Part shown: in pieces, positions 1-12,770 of the stretch
Numbering within the stretch: position 1 is the stretch's first letter
How the letters are laid out: every line of letters begins with the position of its first letter
Source of the DNA: Acanthopleura granulata
Taxonomy: Eukaryota; Mollusca; Polyplacophora; Chitonida; Chitonidae
Assembly (NCBI GenBank): GCA_016165875.1
Contig: JABBOT010000080.1
Coordinates: 18,510,572-18,574,571, forward strand
Reading direction: 5' to 3'
Length of the DNA: 64,000 nucleotides
Position numbers and translations under genes: made by a program
Notes under the pieces: generated by a model
The model's input: only the letters and a program-made list of their open reading frames with translations
The model's database searches: none
What the model was told of the DNA's origin: nothing

Positions 1-3000
1 CTTTAAGTCAGTTGAAAGACAAAGAGAATGGAGAACAGGAGTGTGAAATAAAAGAGTATGACCCAATTTCATGCCTGAGGGGTTCTAGTATCCTTACGAT
101 AATTGCCGTATCATCATCAGGTCTATAACAGATCATATACCGCGGCCATTCTTTTACATGTACCTTTACATTTATTTATTTATTTGCTTTACATTAAATG
201 GTTTATTTGACGCTGTAATGTATCATTTTATGGGTGATGGAAACCGTATGCATTGTTCACTGATGGCGAGAAACATTTGGCTCTGGACTATAAGCCTACA
301 GCATAACACACCCGACCTAAAGCCGCAACCGCACAACACATAGGGCACCTGAGTTCGATCGCGCGACGTCACTGATTTTAGAACGGTGCGTGTGACATGC
401 TCCCAGCCATGCCGTAGGACACAGCAAAAATCAAAGCTTACAAAATGACACTATACATTATTAGAAAACCGAGGTTGCTTTACACTAGCCTACCTGTCTC
501 TTTGGGACACGAACACACGGTGAAGATTAAACTCTTGGCTAGATGCTCTCCAGCTGAATCGGGCGTCTCCTTAGTACGTTTTATTTTTACCCGCGGCATA
601 GTGCACATCCGTGACACGTCATCTTTCAAAGAAGACCGCTTAAGGCACCTCTGTTCTTGAAACAGACGTGGCTCTTTCTCGGAATGCTTGTATACGATCA
701 GTAAGATTATAATACATAGACCTACATGTACATGGATACTGGGCTTCTCGCCCAAGGCCGCGATCTGAGTTACTGATACACGGAGGCCGCCTAATGCCAT
801 ATTAAATGATGACAGCCAAGATTCTTGGCTATGCTAGACTACACATTACACACTGACCCTTTGTAAGATCTAGCGTAGGTTATACATGTAGCTACGGTAT
901 AAGCATAGGCGATCTATGATACAAGAGCATGTGGCATTTCACTTCACGGTTAGGTAACATATATGTGTTTAGCAAATATGTTGGCCAACCAGTAAGCCTA
1001 CCCGTGACCTAGTTTGAACGACAGCATAACAGCAGATATTATTTCACCGCTAATTAATATATCTAATTTTTTTTTCATATTTACAATAAATTTAAGCTGA
1101 CACAATTTAGTTTTTATTTTCACGCGGAATAACACTTTATAATGAATATAATGAACACTGAAAACCCTGGGTTAATGTATGTCCATTCTTTTCTTCGTAG
1201 ACTTTCCCCCCTTGTAGGCCCACGTATGTGTGATGGTCTCTCCCAAGTCGGCCTCGTTTCATGACTTAGAAATATGGTCTTCAGCCCTTAACTTGTCAGC
1301 TTTTAACGGACAATACATTTAAGCTTACTGCTCTCCTAGCCTTGTCGACCGCGATCGTATTGTCACCGAGCCCCATGCAGTAACCATCTAAAAATTTACA
1401 CTAGTGCAGGCGATGTGCGCAAAAATTGAAGTGGAATTGTTCATAAAAGTACATAGCACTTTTCAATAAGGATTGTTATCTCTCTTGATAAGAGGCTTAA
1501 AAGGAAAGAATACAAAAAATATAGCCAAAGTGATTTCAGAAGAGGAGTCCATACAGACCTAAACGTGCATAGGTATTTTTTATGTCCTGCTTGGTAAATG
1601 AGTAAATCGTCTTTAAATCTGGAATTCTCACGAGGCCATGGTATATGCCATTTTAGAGAAACCAGAAACACGACGTCGCGTCATCCGTACCCTACGCTAT
1701 TCACTGTTAGAGATGAGACGTTCCTTTGTTGTTGCCAAGGACGGTCGCCCATATTAAGACAACCAGGTCCTGGTTGCGACTTTCGGGATTAGTCTCAGAT
1801 GTATTCCAGTGCCACTAAATGGCTTTAAAGTATCTCTGAATTGCCTCGTAATCAGAAGCAAACAGCTGATTTAACACTACTCTTACATGGCAAAATTTGG
1901 AACTAGGTACGAGTGAAGCCATACAGGAAACGGATGTCTCCTCCGGTGGTAGAAATATCTCGCCCATGACTGGTTAAAAGTGAGATCATGGCGGCCCGTT
2001 CGATTTTCCACACTTGGGCGTTTTTGCTTACTCTGAACTGCAATATCTCGATTATCCTACATCACAAAAATAAAAAGTGACGTTTTTTTGGAACATTCAG
2101 TGATATTCTTCATCGATACACATATATATGGTCCAATGTTGTCTTTCCTTTTAAACGTTACTTGAAGCGTATGTGCGTAATTCGCCACCTACACTTTCGC
2201 ATTTTATCCATGCCCCAAGGCGATCGTTGTCCTAAGGAAAAGAAGTAAATAGGAGCCTGGTATGCCTCCGCAAATTTTCAGCAAACTAGAAAATTCGGAA
2301 AACATGGCTTTTGAAAGAACGTCTGATGTAAAATGATTTTGTGTACCGTAACCTATTCTGCCATCAATCTGATGTGTTCTGCCCGTTTTGATGGTCTTCA
2401 AGGTCCGTGCAGTGAGTACACATTGTCATCAATATCACTACATCATTGGTATCCGCATAGATACTATTAAACTGCGATATAAGCAGACCTTCATTTATCC
2501 ATGCAGAGTATATTGAAGTCAATTTTCATAAAGCTCGCTCCTTTATATTCATCAAATGTTAAACAAACGACCTAATGATGGTACAAAATCCTTATGTATA
2601 CGAAACAGTGAAGGAAATATGTTTCAATTCACTGGAAATGTTGAAGGAGACTAATAATTCACCAGATCTTATCTGCATTTGTATATTTCTAAAACAAGCA
2701 GGACATTTGTCCCTGATCCATTTCTGGATGGAAATACTCCAGAAAGCAGTGCATACTGTATATACATCGCGATGCGTTTTGTAAGTATGTATACTTTGTA
2801 ACTATAATTCTGATTAACCCAGAGCAAGAGGGTTACATAATTATAAAATTGTATAAATTCTCAGACACTGTGATACTAATTTACTACTAAATTCATAAAA
2901 CTAGCCATGGAATTTGATTTTGGATGTGGTTTTATATCACTGGTAGACGGCCCGAACTTTACTAGGGTACTAGGGTAGCACTCTGAAGTAGAATCACCTC

Positions 3001-3239
3001 TCTTATAACCACCTACTTATTGAAAAGCGCTATAGCTTATACATCCATCTGGAGATTTCTAGATGTGGAGCCATCGTGAGTATAATTCCGGTGACCATTT
3101 TGTTTTACCGAAAGACACCAGAGTCTCTGATCAGACAGTATCCCAACTGCTCGGGACAAAATTATATAGTGTAACGGACAATTAAAATCAGCACTACGTA
3201 ATATATGTCTTGATCAACTTGTACAAACTTTTGTTGGAA
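1..3239. other. AT-rich intergenic DNA, no gene seen
   Basis: No reading frame here has a recognisable domain or coding periodicity. The longest open frames are short and contain no convincing splice signals. No SINE of the families found elsewhere in the window was recognised. Confidence 0.6.
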
Positions 3240-3940
3240 TTAAGCAATAACTCTAACAGTAATTAGTAGCATTTTCAAAGGAATGTTAACATATATACCG
3301 TATAAGCAGACAGATAGATGGACAACGGATCATGGAAATGGAAAATCGATAATAAGTTTTATGCATATTGATGTGCACTTCAACCAATTTTCATTCAAAT
3401 CAGACAAGACCTGTAGGAGTGGTGCTTTGAAAGATATGTTAACCTATACTGAATGAACAGAGACGCACATCCACAACTCATCATCGAAATTAAAAGTCTA
3501 TACTAGAAAATATGTATCTTGATGTAGTCTACATTTCAACCAAATTTCTTTGAAATCATACAAAAACTGTAGGAGGAGTAAGTTTATGAAGGAAATGTTA
3601 ACATGGCGGATAAATGAACAGACAGACAGAAAAAAATCATCGAAATGGAAAATCGATATTACGAAATATGTATGTTGATGTAGTCTACATTTGAACGGAG
3701 TTTCACTGAAATTGGACAAAATCTGTAAGGCAAGTAGCATTTTGAAAATGTTCCCATGTTCTAGATAAACAGACAGACGGACAACCGATAATCGAAATGG
3801 AAAATCGATACTATACAAATTATATATCTTGATGTAGTCCATACTTGACTCAAATTTCGTTGAAATGGGACAAAAACTGTAGGAGTAGCGTTTTGATGGA
3901 AAACTTAACAGACGGACGGGCAGATAGACACACGGATGGC
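3240..3940. repeat. ~155-bp tandem array, about 4.5 units
   Basis: Units share the elements 'atcgaaatggaaaatcgata', 'cttgatgtagtctacatt', 'gaaat..gacaaaa.ctgtaggag', 'tgaaa..atgttaac' and a closing 'acagacagacgga'. The first element recurs near 3331, 3483, 3638 and 3789, giving spacings of about 151-157 bp. Units are about 75-85% alike by eye, so the array is old. The open frames crossing it are products of the repeat, not genes. Confidence 0.85.
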
Positions 3941-4971
3941 CGCCGGAGAACTTCCTCATATATAAACTCTTCTGGTCCTAGACAAGTTGAGCTAAGAACA
4001 GACAAACCAAACAGAAAAAACATTAAAAAAAATACATTTTCTTACATCTTCGCATGTTCACTATTATTATGATGTGCCTACTGTACTTTGATTCGATTTA
4101 GCCCAGCACCAGGTGTTTATGCATGATTACGCTAGATGTATTCCGAGATGACTCCTTCCTCACGCCCAACTCTCACAATTCTTTCTGGAAGAATGTGTAT
4201 GAAACGTGATAAGAATAGCTATAAAGGAGGGATGTGGCTGGTATCTTGCATGTATATCTACTGGTTAGTTCCAAATGCTATAGATGCATTTTTTTATCGG
4301 AAGAGGCAGGAAATCAGTAATACGCAGAACCGGTATTTGGAAGGAGCCAATATCTGATGCCATTCCCCCATTAGCCAATCAAAATGCTTCTTACTTAGGG
4401 TCATTGAAAAGTCCGCGACGTACCCCATGAACCATACCTGTATCCTTATTTCTCAGAACGAAAAATGTTGACACCATAATTAATTTTTAGTGATTTCTAA
4501 CTAATAAAAGGCAAATTAATATTCAGGAGTTTAACGTTTAACTTGTTTCATATGACTAATCGAAAATTTTTAAGTCATTCACCTTTTGTCTGTCTTTAAA
4601 ATACCATCTGGCAACCTATTACCAATTGATGTGGGTTGGTCAGAGTTCATGATGCATAAGTGTGGCTGATACTTTAATCAAAGTCGTTCTGAACGTACAG
4701 ACTGCTCACTCATCCGGAGTTAATCGCGCAGAGGGCGTAATGAACACGGTGGGTGAGATAAAAATGATGACTGTAAAACATTCATGAATTAAAAACAAAG
4801 TTAATGAGAAAGAGTTTGAGTTTTCCAGCATGACCAGTAGAATACATTCAACCCAGGGTAGAACATTGAAGCCTAGCTACAGCTAAAAGCAAAGTTCATG
4901 ATATGTGGTTTGAATTTTCCAATATGACCACAATAAACTGATGATAGAAAATGGAGCTTATGTATATATAT
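3941..4971. other. Intergenic, nothing recognised
   Basis: No recognisable coding sequence, RNA gene or known repeat. A 73-codon open frame at 4136-4357 has no recognisable content. Confidence 0.5.
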
Positions 4972-5277
4972 ATTTGGGGTTATACGACGAGAAGTCCTTA
5001 GAATACACACAGAGGCCTTTCGTCTTCTTGTGGCAGGGCAAGTCCATGCCGCCAAAGTGCTGCCGCCACTGGAACATCGTGCAGAAGACGCCAGACAGCA
5101 GACAGAAGGCATGACACCCAACCATGTCACATTATACCTTTTTCCTTACAGCAAGAAGTACCATGTTTAAAGTCTTTGGTGTGAAACTTGGTGTCAATAT
5201 GACCCGACAAAGGATTGATCCCGAGTCTCCCGGATCTTTACGCGGACGCTTTCACCACCAGGTCACCGAGGCGGAGT
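4972..5277 (-). mobile_element. tRNA-derived SINE, type C, reverse orientation
   Basis: Read on the minus strand, this begins with a tRNA-like head whose B-box-like part is degenerate ('gggatcaatcctttgtcggg'). It continues through a 'tcatattgacacc..aaagactttaaacatgg' segment to 'gacgagaagt'-type 3' sequence. It matches the copies at 16484-16840, 41676-42019 and 56546-56910. No coding capacity. Confidence 0.7.
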
Positions 5278-5502
5278 TATGTATCTTGTGACACATATTA
5301 GATATAAATAGCGTTCGGACGATTCTGCCAGCTATGTCCCAGCACAACTGGTGAGGGCTAAACCTCCCTAACACATGTTCGTGGGTCGTATACGTATGGA
5401 TAAATGTACATGTTTTTCATGTAGACAGTACACAACCTTAGTTGCAGTTCTGCAACTCTCCTTCTATTGCCATATTTAAAACGGAGGAGAGTTGCCCCCA
5501 CA

Positions 5503-6313
5503 ATATTAGTTAATACCATCTTGATTCAATATTTTGACACTTTCTTTGTGCCATCATCAGGAATGGTGCTATAAAAGGTGGTATTGCGTTCATATAGCAA
5601 TACCTATATAGAAAGTGTAATGGATGACCAATTACTAAATGGGATAAAAACTGAGCTGAGTAAAAAGTGTGCCGTTAAACAACAATTTTTTGAACAACTT
5701 AAATTCCTTCCACCCACAGATAAAATTTGCTCACAAAGTATTTGTTCACCATAATGACGTTCACTTTCTGGACTTCAAAATAAGAAATATTGGCATATCT
5801 GGCATTTTTTTTTAAATATACGCATTCGGAACAATACACATATTATGACAGTTTTGAGCGGGAGCGTACCAAATTGTCCTAGATGTGTTCACCCCTTGCG
5901 AGAGCCCACAAAATTTGTAGCACTCATGCACAAAGACCTGGTTCAAAGAATAGTTAACAATTGTAAAATCATACACAAAGTCAATCATGTCAATACACTA
6001 TTTAATCATCTCAACACACTATTTAATCATGTCAATACACTATGAAAAATCTCTGTCTATTACACGGGCAAATCCCACATGAAACAGTGGCTTGAAATCC
6101 TCTCGGGAACTAGCATTGTTTGCATGAAGAAAGTTAACTTAACCTTGTTTATTCATGGGAATACTTCCCGTACAAGCAAAAAAACTGTTTAACTTTTTAC
6201 TCAGTGCACTTTTTATCCCAATTATTGATTGGCCAACCATAACACTGTGTTATATCGCTACTGCTATATGAACACAATACTACCTGTGGTTGTTATTAAC
6301 TAATACTTTCTGA
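5503..6313. mobile_element. Element bounded by ~170-bp inverted repeats
   Basis: The left arm (5503-5690) carries 'tattagttaata', 'gcgttcatatagca', a 'gaccaattac' word and 'gataaaaactgagctgagta'. The reverse complement of 6185-6313 carries the same words in the same order. The ~500 bp between the arms hold no intact reading frame. Non-autonomous inverted-repeat transposon or remnant; the family is not identified. Confidence 0.65.
5985..6043. repeat. 20-bp triplicated repeat
   Basis: Three head-to-tail copies of 'aatcatgtcaatacactatt' (the middle copy reads 'atctcaacac') inside the inverted-repeat element. Confidence 0.85.
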
Positions 6314-6333
6314 TTACCTTTCCTCCTATATCA

Positions 6334-6588
6334 CGACTTTAAAGAATGGTACATCCTGCTTCCTCGCTTGGCGCTCAGCAATAAGAGGACAAAGGGTGGA
6401 CTGGTCGGCCCGGTGTCAGTATGTGACTGGGTGAGGGGGCTTGGGTGTCTTCGGCAAGTCGTCTCCGTGAGGCAGCACCAGATAAAAGATTCGGTGGAAA
6501 TCCGTCCTGCACCAAGGAGACACCGCCTTCGTATAAGTGAAATATTCTTGAGTAGGGCGTTAAACAGTAAGCATTCATTCATTAATTC
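6334..6588 (+). mobile_element. SINE type B, 5'-truncated
   Basis: Runs from 'gactttaaagaatggtacat' through 'ggactggtcggcccggtgtc' and 'acaccgccttcgtataagtg' to 'gggcgttaaacagtaagcat' and a TTCAT-repeat tail. The same element is more complete at 28141-28476. The tRNA-like head is missing. It creates short open frames on both strands that are not genes. Confidence 0.85.
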
Positions 6589-8336
6589 CTATATTACGCT
6601 AAAATAATCGCGTAAGCGCCTAGAGAGTTACAATGTGTTTCGTGTTCCAAAATGTCGATCTTTTGTTTGAGGACTTTCATCGGTAAATAAATTTATTCAT
6701 GACTTTTATCTTCCAAAATAAGCCATGCGGCCATCCAAAAGTTGCCCAGAAAATCACTACCATGTATACGAACTTGCCTATACCCATTTAAGATCCCAGT
6801 GACGACCTCGTTTTTTCCCCCCGTTTTCGCTTTTTATACCATATTTCACTAAGGTAACAGCACAGACTAGATCACGTGAATCAAGCTCTCTAGCTCTTGT
6901 CGTGAGAGGTCAACATTTGATTGGTAACGCACACATATAGGCCAGCAAGTAAGAGACGTAAAACTGTATTGATTATGGGCAACTTTTTCCTAACAGACCG
7001 GGCGGAATGAAGAGATTTTCTTTCGACAGAATTGTTTGAGAGGCGGCTAACGTCACGCCGGCCCTAGGTGGCCACAATTAATTCTTCCGGGTCGAGAAAG
7101 ACGAAGCTAGTTGCTTTCTACTTTCAGTGATAATTTCTTTTCCTCCCCTGAGCTGCCCCTTTTCATTTGTTCTTCTTGATGGGTGGTATCATTTTGTAGG
7201 ACAGGCTTCAAAGTTTCATTCCAGGCATAAATTTGTGTCTTTCAGGAAACGGCGACGGGTGTGCACAAGGCAAAAATAGTGATAAATCATGGCTCACTGA
7301 TCTCTTACTGGGTGGGTTTGACCCCTGTCAGCTGATTGTCAAATTTGTGAAAAATTTCATCGGTCATGCCCTATCAGGAATTTGACAGGAATTTTCTCAG
7401 GGCACAAGGACTATAAGGCCCGGAGGTTCTTGGGCTTACAGATTTAGGGACAGTGCGGCGAGGCCAAACGTTAATATGTAAGTAAATGGGAAATTTATTG
7501 TGGTGTGTGGCCAGGTTGCCATTCAATCCCTATTTTATATGGGTCATTCTACCGAAACATGCCATTTTAAGGGAGAAGTTAACTATCAGTTTAGAACTGT
7601 TTCATCTGCAAACTTTCTCTCCTAATTCATTACATATATCTCTAAGTGTAATGTTCACAGTCCAGTCAATTTTCTTGTGGCATATTTAGTGGGGTTTTTC
7701 TTTTTACGATTTTCTTCCCAGGTGGACAATCATATCTGTCCTTAACTTTCCAAATACATATGTTCTGATAAAATGTAAAATAAAAAGGGAAACCATTTTT
7801 CACTGTAATAACGGAAACAAACACAATAACTTTACCCGAATAATAAACCTGCATATCTTTTTTCGTGAAAATGTGTCAAAACTCAGGATCGTTCTCTGGA
7901 GAGATTAAAATATATAATAAGTAGTCTGCGGGTCGCAACTATATGACTATAATTCACGTGTTTTCTCTGTATTTCCCCATCCTTTCGATGGTTGACTGGG
8001 ACATCTAAATAATGCAGAAATCACTGTATTTAAGCAATATATTTTGCCCTCATTACGGGTTACATGCAAGTGTAAACTGATTAAATAAATACTTTTTATA
8101 TTTTATTGAACATTTCTTTCTTTTTTAGTGCGAATGTATCCTTACCGTTACACTTATTCCCTTACCTTTTTAAGTTTCTTGCATGTCCTTGTGACAGTAA
8201 GGACACGTAACGGTGAGAACATTTCTTCACATTAACAGTTCAGACTGACGCCAGCCATTATTACGCCCGCATGGCTCGATGTCCTCTCCTTGGCACTTCG
8301 TGCAGCCTGCCACTACCACAAATCAATGTTTGAAAT
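6589..8336. other. Intergenic, nothing recognised
   Basis: No supported gene, RNA or repeat. Short open frames at 7486-7689 and 7666-7854 lack recognisable content. Confidence 0.5.
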
Positions 8337-8577
8337 ATTTATTTATTTATTTATTGTGGTGTTTAAAGCCGTACTCAAGGATATTTCACTCATACGACGG
8401 CGGCTAGCATAATGGTGGGAGGAAACCAAACACAGCCCGGGGAAACCCACGACTTTCCCACGTACGGAGAAGAAGCCAGCATGAGCTGCACTTGAACTCA
8501 CAGCGACCGCATTGGTGGAGGCTTCTGGGTCATTATACTGCGATAGCGCGCTAACCGACTGAGCCACACAGGCCTCA
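8337..8577 (-). mobile_element. SINE type A, near full length, reverse orientation
   Basis: On the minus strand it starts 'gaggcctgtgtggctcagtc' (tRNA-like A-box region) and has 'gtgagttcaagtgcagctca' (B-box region). The body reads 'aagtcgtgggtttccccggg' and 'ctagccgccgtcgtatgagt'. The 3' part is 'gaaatatccttgagtacggc' followed by an AAATAAATAA tail. Confidence 0.9.
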
Positions 8578-9738
8578 GTGCTTGAAATAAGCATTATTAA
8601 CACCTTCAAGGCATGAACGCTAAGGACATATAAAAAAGTACTATGTGTACGACATAGTCTAATTTTCCTTCAAGTGTACTTCATTCAGTCGCTAAATAAA
8701 CATCAACTACCGCTAACGTGCTCTGAGAAATGCATCGTCTGCTGTCTGGCCCCGTGGCTCCCTCACACAGTTGCATCCCTGTTCAACATATTTCAAAACC
8801 TCGGTTTCCTACTAGTAGGACATTTTTTGTGGGACAAGGGCAAAATTCAATTAAAGCTGTTATCCAACAGCGTTGTCGGGGCCGACACTATTACGTAATT
8901 ACCATTTCTGGTAGCCTGATATAAATTTCATAGCAATAAAGTGAAGTAAGTGCTAAAATTGAAAAGGAATACGCTGCATTTAAACCCGAGACTGCTATGA
9001 TGCATTGTGTGCAATGGGCCTAGTACCACACATTACAGACAAGGCAGCTTTGATCTCTTGCTCATAGCCGATAACAAAAGACAGAGGGGTTGTTTTGAGA
9101 TTTACTCGTGTTTCTGCGGTAAACTGCGGTGATTGGTTTCATACGTCCACCCCTATTAACAAATACAAACGTCGGGGACAGCAATCCCGGGGTTCGGCCA
9201 TGTGCGCTTAAACTGTGATAGTATGCATGCCTAAACTGTAATAATAATAACAAAAGCAGGAAAAGCGGAGAAAAAGCATCATAAAATTGCATAATCAATA
9301 TACAAAATTTTAGACCAGCACACACAAAATGCAGCTTTGATCCTCGGCTTCCAGCCGATAGCAAAAGACAGAAAGAAAACCTTGTCCTAAGGTTCAGAGA
9401 CGCTTTCATGACAGGCGCTTGAGTTATTGGAACCTGAAAGGATTTCCGCGGGCTGATAGATTACTTGAATATCGAGACGAGGCTTTATCTATATGCCATT
9501 GACTTAACCCAGGTAAAGATTTCATGTCATTTTGCACGAAGATCCAGTGTTATTCAAATGGGAAGGATTTGAGAAATTTTTGTTATTTTTTTTTTTTGGG
9601 TCATCACTTGAAAGCTGTAAAATGTACGAAAATTAGTCTTGCAGATTTGTAACCCTGAGAACAAGACGCACCAGACACTCTGCTTGTTTAATCATTTTAC
9701 GCAGTATTTACAGGTGATGTCATTTTTACGTCACTTCC
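8578..9738. other. Intergenic, nothing recognised
   Basis: A pair of similar ~45-bp stretches occurs in direct order near 9045-9085 and 9335-9378: both contain 'cagctttgatc' and 'agccgataacaaaagacaga'-like text. A poly-T run lies at 9588-9598. No gene is supported. Confidence 0.5.
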
Positions 9739-10082
9739 GAATGAATGAATACATGAATGCTTATTGTTTAACGCCCTACTCAAGAATATTTCACTTATAC
9801 GAAGGTGGTGTCTCCTTGGTTCGGGACGGATTTCCACCGTATCTTTTATCTGGTGCTGCCTCACCGAGACGACTTGCCGAAGACACCCAACATACCCTCT
9901 CACCCAGTCACATTATACTGACACCGGGCCGACCAGTCCACCCTCTATCCTCTTATTGTTGGGCGCCTAGCGAGGAAGCAGGATGTAACATTTTTTAAAG
10001 TCTTTGGTATGACCCGACCCAGGTTTGAACCCAGATCTTCCCGTCCGAAAGCGGACGCTCTACCAACGTCACTTCCGAGGTC
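9739..10082 (-). mobile_element. SINE type B, full length, reverse orientation
   Basis: On the minus strand the tRNA-like head reads 'agagcgtccgctttcggacg' and 'tctgggttcaaacctgggtc', which contains a good B box. The body is the same as at 28141-28476, and the 3' part is 'gtgaaatattcttgagtagg' with a CATTCATTCATT-type tail. Confidence 0.9.
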
Positions 10083-10782
10083 AATTACAGCCTAATATGC
10101 AAATCTGATTTAACGTGTGAAGGAAACTGAGAAGGGCTATCCACCTACAAACAGTAAATTGAATTTCCTTCCGACAAGTATACCTGTTTGTGAAGAGAAG
10201 ATTTCTTAAGCTTAACACTGAAATTCAAAATGGCCGCTAAATCACGTGACTGGCTAAACATCACAAGTTGCTTCATGTGTTCATCATCAAGACTGCAAAG
10301 TTTGGATTTGGAGTTTGGGAGATATTGCAATTTCACGAGACTTATAAAAATAATAATAACAATAATAATAATAATCCCAACGATTTCAAGGTGTCCCACA
10401 GGGAATCTGTGTTGGACCCCTAAAAATTAAGAAAAGAATGGCAGGAAAATGGTACACACCCATTACCTTGTAAACTTTTACCCTGTCTTAACAATATAAC
10501 TCCGATGCTGACCATGATGGGGCCAAAACAGAGTGCTTAAAATTCCAGCTGAAGTACCAACCTGATCACTTGGGACACGAATTTTTTAAAGTGTTGGGAT
10601 CATACACGGAACATAAAACCAGCAAAAATGTTTTAATTAAAGGCTTTTGTTTATTGAGTTTGGAGATTATATTTATGAGTTTGCAATAGGCTCAAAACCT
10701 GTGGAGTAATGGTTCTATAAATGGTTTGTGTATATTAAGTAAGATGCGGGACATGGTTTGGAACCTTTCTGTAGAATCCCCC
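10083..10782. other. Intergenic with short (AAT)n run
   Basis: Contains an imperfect AAT microsatellite at about 10347-10375. No gene is seen. Confidence 0.55.
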
Positions 10783-11322
10783 ATATACTGGACTGACGGG
10801 ATTTCAAAGCCATAGCTGGAAAGCAATGGTAGAGCTTACGCGCTTTCGCGTGAAGTCAGATAATTCACTTTCTGAATGACGTTTGCAGCCCTAAACAGGT
10901 GTCAGCTGTGGTTCTCACCTCTCAGCTCGGCCATACACACATTTCACGTATAACCCCGCGGTTATGGCAAGCCAGTCCCAAATTCGCGATAGGGCCAAGT
11001 ATTTTACAACTAACCAACCATGGTGTGCTTCTTTCGGGTGTGCCGTCAGAGGAACGAGAACTCTTCAACACGCAAAATGACGCAAAATGGCCGCATCTGA
11101 AGCGGTGCCAGTTTCGCGAACTTTGGGCTGGCGTGCCATCACTAAGTGGAAAACACGTGGGGTGTTATGTGTATGGCCGAGCTGAGGGGTAAGAGCCACA
11201 GTTTTCACCTGTTTTGAGCTGCAAACGTCATTCAGAAAGAACTTAACTGACTTGAAAATGGTATGAAAGCGCGTAAGCTCTCGTGTTGATTATGGCTATG
11301 ATATCCCGTCAGTCCACTATAT
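10783..11322. mobile_element. Fold-back (palindromic) element 1, ~540 bp
   Basis: The two ends are inverted copies: 'atatactggactgacgggat' on the left, 'atcccgtcagtccactatat' on the right. Complementarity continues inward: 'gagcttacgcgctttcgcgt' against 'aagcgcgtaagctc', 'gaatgacgtttgcagc' against 'gctgcaaacgtcattc', 'cagctcggccatacacac' against 'gtgtatggccgagctg', and still near the centre around 10975 and 11130. The arms are about 250 bp with a short spacer and no transposase. TA bases at both ends fit a TA target site but do not prove it. Confidence 0.85.
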
Positions 11323-11871
11323 AAAAATTGGGATTGAATAGCAACCTGGGGCTAACGTCACCACCTGGAGTCAACCATGAGACCCGGTTTGGAAGTTGTT
11401 GTTGTCATCTATGTAAAATATGGCAAAAAAGTGAAAATGGAACAAAAACGAGCTCGTCAGTGGGATTCTTTGTTATCGGTAGGTCCGTATATACGATAGG
11501 GATCTTCTGTGCAACTTTTGGATGGCTACGCAGCTTATTTTTTGAACATATTTACCAATGCAAGCCCTCAATCAGAAGACCGCGACATTTTAGATCACGA
11601 TACGAAACACACTGTAACTGTCGCGGTGCTTACGCGCCACTCGCAATAGCGAGAAGTATACATTATTGCAAATAGCCCCGAGGTCAACGTGTTGGCAAAT
11701 ATGTAAAAAAAGAAGAATAGTACTTAAATGACGGAGGCGAAACCATGCAAACATTGACTGAAAACTAAACGACGATTAGAGAATGATCGGAGGCATCACG
11801 CTGGTGCAGCGACATGGAACTACATGTATATATTGAAATGCACATTGGCCTACATGTATATACATGTTAGG
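11323..11871. other. Intergenic, nothing recognised
   Basis: The open frame at 11328-11675 has no recognisable domain. TACATGTATATA words occur at 11820-11865. Confidence 0.45.
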
Positions 11872-12290
11872 GTTAGCTCCAGGTAGTTCCGAAGCTCTTG
11901 CACTCATTACGTTTAGAGCACGGAGCTACAAAAAATGACATTGCAAAATCCAGCATAGTAAGGCCAGAGTTCTTGCGCGATGCGTTCTTGATCACATAAC
12001 TGGCATGTGACGACAATTCATCCCCACAGCAACAAGAAAAGCATAAACACGGTGATTTTACCGTGGCCGTTTACCCTCCAGACTACCTCAAAGTACGAAA
12101 CTCCATGTTAAACATCCAAGTCCGACACCATGACTGTTACACTGTCCACGACTCGGTTATCTCCTTGGTTCAGCAGGAAGAAGTGATGCAGCGATCGCTG
12201 TCTAGCCACAACACATAGACGTAGACCAGCGAGATAACCGAGTCGTGGAGAGTGTAACACCCATGTCATTGGATTTGGGTGTTTAACATT
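11872..12290. mobile_element. Fold-back element 2, copy truncated at right
   Basis: Left arm: 'ctccaggtag', 'cttgcactcattacgtttag', 'catgttaaacatccaagtcc' and 'tccacgactcggttatctcc'. The right arm returns in reverse complement from 'gagataaccgagtcgtgg' (12230) to 'gggtgtttaacatttg' (12290) and then stops. Same family as 12771-13337, whose right arm is complete. Non-coding. Confidence 0.85.
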
Positions 12291-12770
12291 TGAAAATAGA
12301 ACTCAAAATTTAAATTAATTGAACCAGGCTAAAATGTGATTAACCAATGAGACAACGCCTTGATATTGGAAGCTTGTGAATGAGAGTTACTTCCCTTAGA
12401 ATCTGTTATATGGATTGTGTGACATACACTGTTGAATAACCTCAGCACAAGTCCTTGCCATTCTAGCATTAAGTTAATGCAAAAGATTAACTGGACACCA
12501 ACACCAGTCCTGACCTGTTTCCCACTCTCATAATAACTCAACTTGCTCGCTAATGACTGGCTAAAATACACAAAACCAGTGATATGAATAATACTGGTAT
12601 TTTGTTAAACTCACTCAGTTTATACTCGAGTATTTATCATTCGAATTACTCATACACGTAGCATTTCCTGTGCTTCACCTCATCATTTCCAAGGAGAGGG
12701 AAGGATAACTTGGTTACCTGCATTAAAAACCCTATTTGGTACAACGTATGGCATAAGAGTTCAAAGGCAG
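12291..12770. other. Spacer between two fold-back copies
   Basis: AT-rich DNA between the two family-2 elements. An open frame at 12329-12571 (minus) has no recognisable content. Confidence 0.45.

Noticed and set aside
3498..3959. 153-codon open frame on the minus strand
   Set aside because: It runs through the ~155-bp tandem array; its protein has internal repeats that simply mirror the DNA units, and no domain is recognisable.
6331..6607. Overlapping open frames with MNAYCLTPYSRIFHLYEGGV-type peptides, also at 9697-9998 and 28249-28470
   Set aside because: The identical peptide recurs because all lie in SINE type B copies. The SINE is non-coding.
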